Assembly: GCA_013152795.1 (NCBI GenBank) | Contig: JAADFS010000001.1 | Span: 1 to 10,954 of the forward strand | Source: Deferribacteres bacterium | Lineage (GTDB): Bacteria; Nitrospirota; Thermodesulfovibrionia; UBA6902 | Reading direction: 5' to 3' | Length of the DNA: 10,954 nucleotides | Part shown: piece after piece, positions 6,393 through 10,954 of the stretch | Position numbering within the stretch: position 1 is the stretch's first letter | Layout: each line of letters opens with the position of its first letter | The notes under the pieces: generated by a model | Database searches by the model: none | What the model was told of the DNA's origin: nothing | Seen by the model: the letters and a program-made list of their open reading frames with translations, nothing else | Position numbers and translations under genes: made by a program

Positions 6393-8438
6393 CTCCTGAG
6401 TCTTTTCCTGTAATGATGCTTTTATCTCCTGCTGGTCAGTCACTTTAAACAGCGATACGGACCTGAACAGATCAGATGCGAATCTTGCAACATCTCCGGC
6501 GATATCCCTGATGCCTTTTGTGACCTGCTCGGAAGACTTGGCTACAGAGGCGATACTTTCCATGGTCGCGGATATCTGCTCCGAGGCCGCTGACTGTTCT
6601 TCCGCCGCGGTTGCTATACGTCTTACCATATCCATGCTTTTTTCGGAGGCCTCTACGATCTGAATAAGGGCACCTTTTGCCTGTTCGGCCAGCGCCACCC
6701 CCATCTCCACTTCCTTTATTCCGGTCTCCATGCCCTTGACCGATATCGCCGTATTGTCCTGCGTCTTCTTTATCATCTCGGCGATTTCCTTGGTTGACTT
6801 GCTCGTACGCTCTGCGAGCTTTTTGACCTCATCGGCGACAACCGCGAAACCTCTTCCCTGTTCCCCTGCCCTTGCCGCCTCTATTGCTGCATTAAGGGCC
6901 AGAAGGTTTGTCTGTTCCGCAATGTCGTCTATCACACTCACTATATTGCCTATCTCATTGCTGTTACTGCTGAGATCATTTATTGCGGAAGCCAGTCCAC
7001 CCACGGTATCGGATATCTTCATCATGCCTGCCACGGTCTGTTCGACGATCCTTTCACCCTCTCTGGCGATATCGCCGGCTTTTTTTGATGCCTCCGACGC
7101 ATCCGTGGCGTTCTTTGCTATGTCCATAACCGTCTGGGACATCTCGGTAATGGCTGTGGCGGCCTGTTCCGTCTGGCTTGTCTGCTCACTGATGCCCCTG
7201 TTCAAATCCCCTGCCGCCTCCAGTTGTTTGTCCGATGCGGCCTTCAGGGAATCAGTGACTGCTATTATGTCCTTGATCATGTTGCCCAGTTTCACTACCA
7301 TATTGTTTAAGGCCCCGGCCAGTATCCCGATTTCATCTTTCTGCCTGATATCAAGTGTCCTCGTAAAATCACCTTTTGACATATTGTCTGCAAACTCCAC
7401 GGATTCGCCGATCGGCCCGGTAATGGCACTGCTGATGGTCAGCGCCACGGCTATAATGGCGGCGATGCCTATGACGGCGACGAGCAGCATCAGCCACCTG
7501 ATGGAATTTACGGCCGCTAATGCCTCCTCGGTGTCTATTTCCGCAATCAATGCCCATGTGGTGTCTCCCACCTTTACAGGGGTATAGGATGTAAGAACCC
7601 TGTCGCCGTTGTAGCTTGTAATTATTCCTGAACCGGTCTTACCTGAGAGGGCCTCTTTTACAGCCTCCGTCTCCACCTTGCCTGTTTCCGGATTTGCAAA
7701 TGAGGCGGCTACGGAATGATTTCCGGGGTCTTCATGGCTGTCCGACCGCATGAGTTTATCCATGCCCACCAGGTAGGTTTCCCCGCTTTTCCCCATGCCA
7801 GCATGTTCTTTCATGATGGAGTTAACGGCCTCCAGAGAGAGCTGAAACGCGATGGCACCGATGATCGAACCGGATTCTCCTTTTATCGGAGCGGCGACAA
7901 ATGAAGCCGGCGTGTCTTTTAAGGGGGCATAGGGTGCGATATCGGCAAAGGCCACCCTGCCGGCCAGGGCTTTCTTAAATACCTTCGCCAGGCCGGTATT
8001 GCTGTATCCGCCGGTATCAAGGTTTACCCCGAAGTCCGCAGCCCTGTTAAGCGAATATACGACATCCCCCTGAGGGGAGATCAGATAAAGGTCGCTGTAC
8101 CCTTCCGCATAACTTTTCAACACCGGCGTATACTCGTCCGCCGCCTCATTATAGTCCTCAGAGTCATAGCCCTGTGAGAGTCCTATATTCTCAAATTCGG
8201 TATAGAAATCCTTCACGTTATCCAGCGAGGCAATCAGCTTTATATCCTGAAAAATACGGGAGAAGAGTTTTTCAATCTGCACCTTTTTGATTTCGCGGAC
8301 CGCTTCCAGTTTTTGAACGGACTGTGATTTCAGGGCATTCCCCGACATATACAGCGAAATAATGCCGGCTGCGGCAAATGGGAGTATCCCGACTGCAAGA
8401 AACGCTGTTACCAGTTTGGATTTAAGCGTCGAGTTCAT
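6333..8438 (-). CDS. Methyl-accepting chemotaxis protein with dCache-like sensor (MCP2)
   Basis: This is a 701-residue transmembrane chemoreceptor. TM1 spans about 9-31. A large extracytoplasmic sensor covers about 35-312 and looks like a double Cache module: a long first helix, a membrane-distal PAS-like part with YLISPQGDVVYS (118-129) and PIKGESGSIIGAIAFQLSL (184-202), and a proximal part with GETYLVGMDKLMRSD (219-233) and YTPVKVGDTTWALIAEID (285-302). TM2 is at about 315-337, HAMP about 338-392 and the signalling domain about 400-655, with tip IEAARAGEQGRGFAVVADEV (519-538). dCache sensors commonly bind amino acids, amines or carboxylates; the ligand here is unknown. The tail 683-701 (PPPPDPLAQGERGPGGGWE) is encoded by a GC-rich palindromic repeat and is probably not native to the family. 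The ATG lies 3 bases after the stop of the secreted helical protein, and its Shine-Dalgarno AAGGGA lies inside that gene, so the two are coupled. Confidence 0.94.
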   Translation of the reverse strand: MNSTLKSKLVTAFLAVGILPFAAAGIISLYMSGNALKSQSVQKLEAVREIKKVQIEKLFSRIFQDIKLIASLDNVKDFYTEFENIGLSQGYDSEDYNEAADEYTPVLKSYAEGYSDLYLISPQGDVVYSLNRAADFGVNLDTGGYSNTGLAKVFKKALAGRVAFADIAPYAPLKDTPASFVAAPIKGESGSIIGAIAFQLSLEAVNSIMKEHAGMGKSGETYLVGMDKLMRSDSHEDPGNHSVAASFANPETGKVETEAVKEALSGKTGSGIITSYNGDRVLTSYTPVKVGDTTWALIAEIDTEEALAAVNSIRWLMLLVAVIGIAAIIAVALTISSAITGPIGESVEFADNMSKGDFTRTLDIRQKDEIGILAGALNNMVVKLGNMIKDIIAVTDSLKAASDKQLEAAGDLNRGISEQTSQTEQAATAITEMSQTVMDIAKNATDASEASKKAGDIAREGERIVEQTVAGMMKISDTVGGLASAINDLSSNSNEIGNIVSVIDDIAEQTNLLALNAAIEAARAGEQGRGFAVVADEVKKLAERTSKSTKEIAEMIKKTQDNTAISVKGMETGIKEVEMGVALAEQAKGALIQIVEASEKSMDMVRRIATAAEEQSAASEQISATMESIASVAKSSEQVTKGIRDIAGDVARFASDLFRSVSLFKVTDQQEIKASLQEKTQEPPPPDPLAQGERGPGGGWE

Positions 8439-8441
8439 TAT

Positions 8442-9140
8442 TTATCCCTTCAGAGAGCTTTTTATCTTTCTGTGTGTTTTCATGATCTGCTCCAGTAACT
8501 TCTTTACACCGGCCCAGTTGCCTTCACGTATGAATTCCTGGATTTCATCTCCTGCCATGCTCATTTTATAAGCATCTTTAACCCAGCGTGTGTTTGCAAA
8601 TTTACGTTTTACCGTCAGCCCCGACAGTGCTATGATGCCTGCACCGATATTGATATGTTCCGCTGATTCGATGGCATCTTTACTGTCTTTTTCCTCGATT
8701 GATTTTGAAAGCCCTTCAATTCCCTCGCTGATATGATCGATTAACAAAGAAGGGTTTGCAGCCTGGAACAGCCTGAAGTGCATATGCAGTCCCGCAGCCG
8801 TAAAGAATGACTCTATTGCGTCTTTTTCCCCGGCAAAATAAATCAGTTCCTTGGAGTGTGTGACCAGTTGGTTGCTCTCGTTCAGCCAGTCTTTATTCCG
8901 CTCTTTTTTGCCGATATTATCCAGCTCTTGCGATTTTTTCAGAAGGTTGCGCGCCGATTTTTCAACATCCTTCCAGTTCTTGGACAAGAGGGCGTCTGCA
9001 TACCTTTCCATCTCCTCATTGTATGCCTTGATCATTTTTGTAAGTGCCTCGTTGTCTACCGCGTAAGCAGCCGGCCCGAACCCGAACGCGACGATTACGC
9101 ATGCAATCAATAATGCTGCAAGTTTTTTTGCCTTTTTCAT
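8442..9140 (-). CDS. Secreted all-helical protein of unknown function, coupled to MCP2
   Basis: This 232-residue protein has a clear signal peptide (MKKAKK, hydrophobic 8-20, probable cleavage after AYA near residue 27) and a mature part that is predicted from sequence to be almost entirely alpha-helical. I do not recognise a named family. The pattern resembles four-helix cytochrome b562/c'-like bundles: it ends with a helix carrying KTHRKIKSSL, there is no CxxCH haem motif, and the two segments SKNWKDVEKSARNLLKKSQE (53-72) and EGNWAGVKKLLEQIMKTHRK (206-225) look like internal repeats. Histidines (H95, H118, H120, H135, H165, H222) and methionines could serve as metal or haem ligands, but that is not shown. 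The start has AGGAGG 7-8 bases upstream. It is followed 3 bases later by MCP2 and preceded by a sigma-28-like promoter, which suggests an extracytoplasmic accessory role in sensing. Confidence 0.75.
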   Translation of the reverse strand: MKKAKKLAALLIACVIVAFGFGPAAYAVDNEALTKMIKAYNEEMERYADALLSKNWKDVEKSARNLLKKSQELDNIGKKERNKDWLNESNQLVTHSKELIYFAGEKDAIESFFTAAGLHMHFRLFQAANPSLLIDHISEGIEGLSKSIEEKDSKDAIESAEHINIGAGIIALSGLTVKRKFANTRWVKDAYKMSMAGDEIQEFIREGNWAGVKKLLEQIMKTHRKIKSSLKG

Positions 9141-9172
9141 GAAGCCCCTCCTTTTTTAATTGAATGTATTTT

Positions 9173-9199
9173 AAATCGGATTTCCGAAAAAAAACTTTA
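9173..9199 (-). promoter_or_regulatory. Sigma-28-like promoter of the secreted protein/MCP2 unit
   Basis: The minus strand reads TAAAGTTT, exactly 11 bases, TCCGATTT. The -35 half is identical to the FliA consensus; the -10 half keeps the core CCGAT and differs at three of eight positions (first and last two). It lies 33 bases upstream of the ATG at 9140. The match is weaker than at the MCP1 unit, but position, spacing and gene context support it. Confidence 0.65.
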
Positions 9200-9258
9200 A
9201 CTTGGGATAACTTCGATAGGGATGGACGGAAAAGGCGACTTGTATTCCTCCGGCGGGT

Positions 9259-9355
9259 TAACCTTACAGTGGCATAAAGACATCGCCTGCGTGTAAGGGA
9301 GGCTAAGGTTTTACGGCAGACTCCCTTGTCGTGTTTATGCAACATCAAGGCTTAT
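9259..9355. repeat. Dispersed structured repeat, copy 2
   Basis: The blocks shared with 2429-2500 are at 9262-9278 (CCTTACAGTGGCATAAA), 9285-9291, 9315-9324 and 9333-9355. This copy has about 23 additional bases in the middle (9292-9314). They supply the left arm of an extra hairpin, AAGGGAG (about 9296-9302) with CTCCCTT (9321-9327). It lies between the end of the MlaD-family gene and the promoter of the next unit, where the folded RNA might also serve as a processing or termination signal for the upstream operon. The other bases of the 9141-9418 spacer outside the promoter and this element show nothing recognisable. Confidence 0.7.
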
Positions 9356-9418
9356 TGTAAACAGGGGTGATTTGATGTGTTGTCTTCTGGAATATAATCG
9401 TGAAAGGCCCTCCGAATC

Positions 9419-10378
9419 TCAGAACACACTGAACCTGAAATATTTCTCGGGATGCTTCCTTATGTCTTTTATCAAAGAGTTGAGCTCCTTGAGGGTAGTC
9501 TTCAGCTCGGTTGTAAGTTCCTCGTCATTCACGAGACTGCCCGCGACCCCCTTGCCCGCCTCCACTTTCTCGAGGAGCCTGTTCAGTTTCCCGGAGGCCT
9601 CATTGATATTTTCGTAGAGACGCTCATCTTCTATGAATTTATTGAGGGTTCCCCGCGATGCCCGGAGTTTTTCCGAAAAGGCCTTTATATCCTCTGCCGA
9701 AGATGCGATATCGGAATACACGTCATCCTCGTTCAGCAGCCTGCCGAGGGTTCCCCGGCTGCTTTTAATCCTCTTGACAAGGTCTGTCAGTTCCTCTGTT
9801 GCCTTATTGAGATTGTCGTAAATTGAAGGGTCTGTCAGGAGTCTCGTGACCGTCCCCCTTCCGCTTTCGATTTTTACAATCAGCTTGTCCAGCTTGATGA
9901 CGAGTTCGGACAGGCCTGCGATGGATTCGCGGCCTGTCTCGACAAGCTCCTGTATCTCGACGTGGCTTGTCCCCCTGATCGTGTCTTCAGCCCGCAGGCT
10001 TTCGGCCCCGGTGGAACCCGGGCTTATCTCTATATACTTGTCGCCGAGAAGCCCGATGGTGAGAATGTTCGCCGTGGAATCCCTCTTGAGGTATTTGAGG
10101 CTGTCGGAGATAATCGACATCCTCACCCTTATATCCTGCTGCGGGGTGAATTTTATGGACTTGACCGAGCCTATCTCAACCCCGGAAAACCATACCGGCG
10201 AGCCTTCCCTGAGCCCTTTGACATCATTAAACACGGCATATATGTCTGACCTCGGAGTAAACATCTTCTCAATATTTCCGGCAAACATCACGGCCAGAAA
10301 GATAACGGCGAGCGCAATGCTGACAACAAGGCCGACCCTGAGCTTGGCCCATCTGAGATGCTTTACATAATCGTACAT
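9419..10378 (-). CDS. MlaD-family MCE-domain protein of a lipid ABC transporter
   Basis: This 319-residue protein is anchored by one N-terminal membrane segment (about 14-33). It carries an MCE domain at about 44-121, with SDIYAVFNDVKGLREGSPVWFSGVEIGSV at its start and the LTIGLLGDKYIEISPG end. MCE proteins form hexameric extracytoplasmic rings that carry phospholipid or other hydrophobic substrates between membranes for an MlaFE-type ABC transporter. After the domain come four tandem repeats of exactly 34 residues beginning at R174, R208, R242 and K276, each with (R/K)G(T/V)xxxLLxDxxxYxxL and a helical remainder. The C-terminus ends in KHPEKYFRFSVF. It is longer than E. coli MlaD (about 183 residues) because of these repeats. 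GGGGGTGG lies a few bases upstream of the start. The ATPase gene lies 123 bases upstream on the same strand. The substrate is not determinable here. Confidence 0.88.
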   Translation of the reverse strand: MYDYVKHLRWAKLRVGLVVSIALAVIFLAVMFAGNIEKMFTPRSDIYAVFNDVKGLREGSPVWFSGVEIGSVKSIKFTPQQDIRVRMSIISDSLKYLKRDSTANILTIGLLGDKYIEISPGSTGAESLRAEDTIRGTSHVEIQELVETGRESIAGLSELVIKLDKLIVKIESGRGTVTRLLTDPSIYDNLNKATEELTDLVKRIKSSRGTLGRLLNEDDVYSDIASSAEDIKAFSEKLRASRGTLNKFIEDERLYENINEASGKLNRLLEKVEAGKGVAGSLVNDEELTTELKTTLKELNSLIKDIRKHPEKYFRFSVF

Positions 10379-10424
10379 TTCACCACCCCCGTTGTGAATA
10401 TTTCACTCAGCCGCCGACTTTCTG

Positions 10425-10443
10425 CCGACTGATTCAGTGTCGG
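10425..10443. other. Small inverted repeat in the ATPase-MlaD spacer
   Basis: CCGAC (10425-10429) pairs with GTCGG (10439-10443); inside it lies the palindrome ACTGA-T-TCAGT. No U-run follows on the minus strand, so it is not a clear terminator. It may belong to the same remnant as the neighbouring tandem repeat. Confidence 0.3.
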
Positions 10444-10456
10444 TTATCAGTAACAG

Positions 10457-10507
10457 TGACACTTTATTTTGGTACTGACACTTTATTTTGGTACTGACAC
10501 TTTATTT
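10457..10507. repeat. 19-base tandem repeat, 2.7 copies
   Basis: TGACACTTTATTTTGGTAC occurs at 10457-10475 and 10476-10494 without mismatch and continues as TGACACTTTATTT at 10495-10507. The third copy includes the stop codon of the ATPase gene (10502-10504). Arrays of short AT-rich repeats like this occur at the ends of IS21-type elements and as operator or transposase binding sites; the IS link is a memory-based suggestion only, as no transposase gene is present. Confidence 0.85.
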
Positions 10508-10954
10508 GCCAGTCAGATACAGCTCTCCGATAAATTTCCTCAACTCCGGATCACCGGTGTTTTTAAGTGCGGCGATATCGCCGTCAAAGGCTATGCGGCC
10601 GTTCTTTACATACATGAATCGTTCGGCCGTCTTTGCGGCATCCGCCACCCGGTGTGTAACCATAATGAACCCCACCCGCCGGGGCGGTTCCCCCTCTGAA
10701 AGCTCCTTTATCAGGCTGCATATGTTATCAGCGGTCAGGGGGTCAAGGCCTGTGGTGGCTTCATCATAAAGCATCATTGCCGGAGTGCCCGCGGCAAGGG
10801 ACCTTGCTATGGCGACCCTCCTCTGCATGCCGCCGCTGAGTTGTTCGGGCATGAGGTCGATGGCATGTTCGATGCCCAGTCTTCCCAGAAGCTCCCTGAC
10901 GCGCCTTTCAATCTCTTCTTCCGGCGGATTCAGGTATTCCCTTAAACAGAAGGC
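10502..10954 (-). CDS. ABC transporter ATP-binding protein (MlaF-type), 5' end cut by window
   Basis: The C-terminal 150 residues of the ATPase are visible, and the frame is open from the window edge. They contain the ABC signature LSGGM, the Walker B region MMLYDEATTGLDP (with Ala where the family usually has Pro) and the H-loop THR. The upstream stretch AFCLREYLNPPEEEIERRVRELLGRLGIEH fits the helical region of MlaF/Mkl ATPases. Walker A and the Q-loop lie beyond the window. An internal ATG at 10852 is not the start, since homologous sequence continues upstream of it. It probably energises the transporter that uses the downstream MlaD-family protein. The permease gene is not in the window. 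The last codons run into a 19-base tandem repeat. Confidence 0.88.
   Translation of the reverse strand, partial: AFCLREYLNPPEEEIERRVRELLGRLGIEHAIDLMPEQLSGGMQRRVAIARSLAAGTPAMMLYDEATTGLDPLTADNICSLIKELSEGEPPRRVGFIMVTHRVADAAKTAERFMYVKNGRIAFDGDIAALKNTGDPELRKFIGELYLTGK

Noticed and set aside
6730..7587. 285-codon open frame on the plus strand opposite MCP2
   Set aside because: It is antisense to the conserved HAMP and signalling region of MCP2, is Ser/Ala/Leu-rich as expected from the complement of a receptor coiled coil, and has no recognisable domain.
10457..10507. CRISPR array
   Set aside because: The units are directly abutting 19-mers with no spacers and no cas genes nearby.

Overview
The window looks like chromosome of a flagellated, diderm (Gram-negative-type), probably anaerobic bacterium of the Desulfobacterota/Nitrospirota kind. 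This is inferred from gene content, not from a marker gene. The clues are a membrane redox pair of the DsrMK/HmcEF/TmcCB type, an MCE (MlaD-type) lipid-transport operon that implies an outer membrane, and two chemoreceptors whose upstream regions carry sigma-28 (FliA) promoter sequences. No tRNA, rRNA, CRISPR array or intact transposase was seen.

Layout: (1) 1-2298, minus strand: a NarI/DsrM-like cytochrome b subunit followed, with an 8-base overlap, by a DsrK/HdrD-like iron-sulfur protein cut off by the window start. Together they should move electrons between the quinone pool and a cytoplasmic partner. (2) 2299-2605: divergent spacer with a stable leader hairpin for the redox genes, one copy of a dispersed structured repeat, and a probable promoter for the next gene. 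(3) 2606-4060, plus strand: an unusual fusion of an MTA/SAH-nucleosidase-like domain to a family 2 glycosyltransferase, ending 13 bases from the convergent chemoreceptor gene. (4) 4074-6182, minus strand: a secreted Met-rich YtkA/FixH-like protein followed by a chemoreceptor (MCP1), behind a sequence that matches the sigma-28 consensus at every position. (5) 6333-9140, minus strand: a secreted helical protein followed 3 bases later by a dCache-type chemoreceptor (MCP2), behind a second sigma-28-like promoter. MCP2 ends in a tail encoded by a palindromic GC-rich repeat. (6) 9141-9418: spacer with the promoter and the second copy of the dispersed repeat. (7) 9419-10954, minus strand: an MlaD-family substrate-binding protein with four exact 34-residue repeats, preceded by the C-terminal part of its ABC ATPase. 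A 19-base tandem repeat runs over the ATPase stop codon.

The main theme is two parallel sensory cassettes. In each, a small exported protein is encoded directly before a transmembrane chemoreceptor, under flagellar sigma control. I read these as candidate exported accessory sensor plus receptor modules, one possibly metal-related. This is inference. The flanking redox, glycosyltransferase and lipid-transport genes appear to be separate units.
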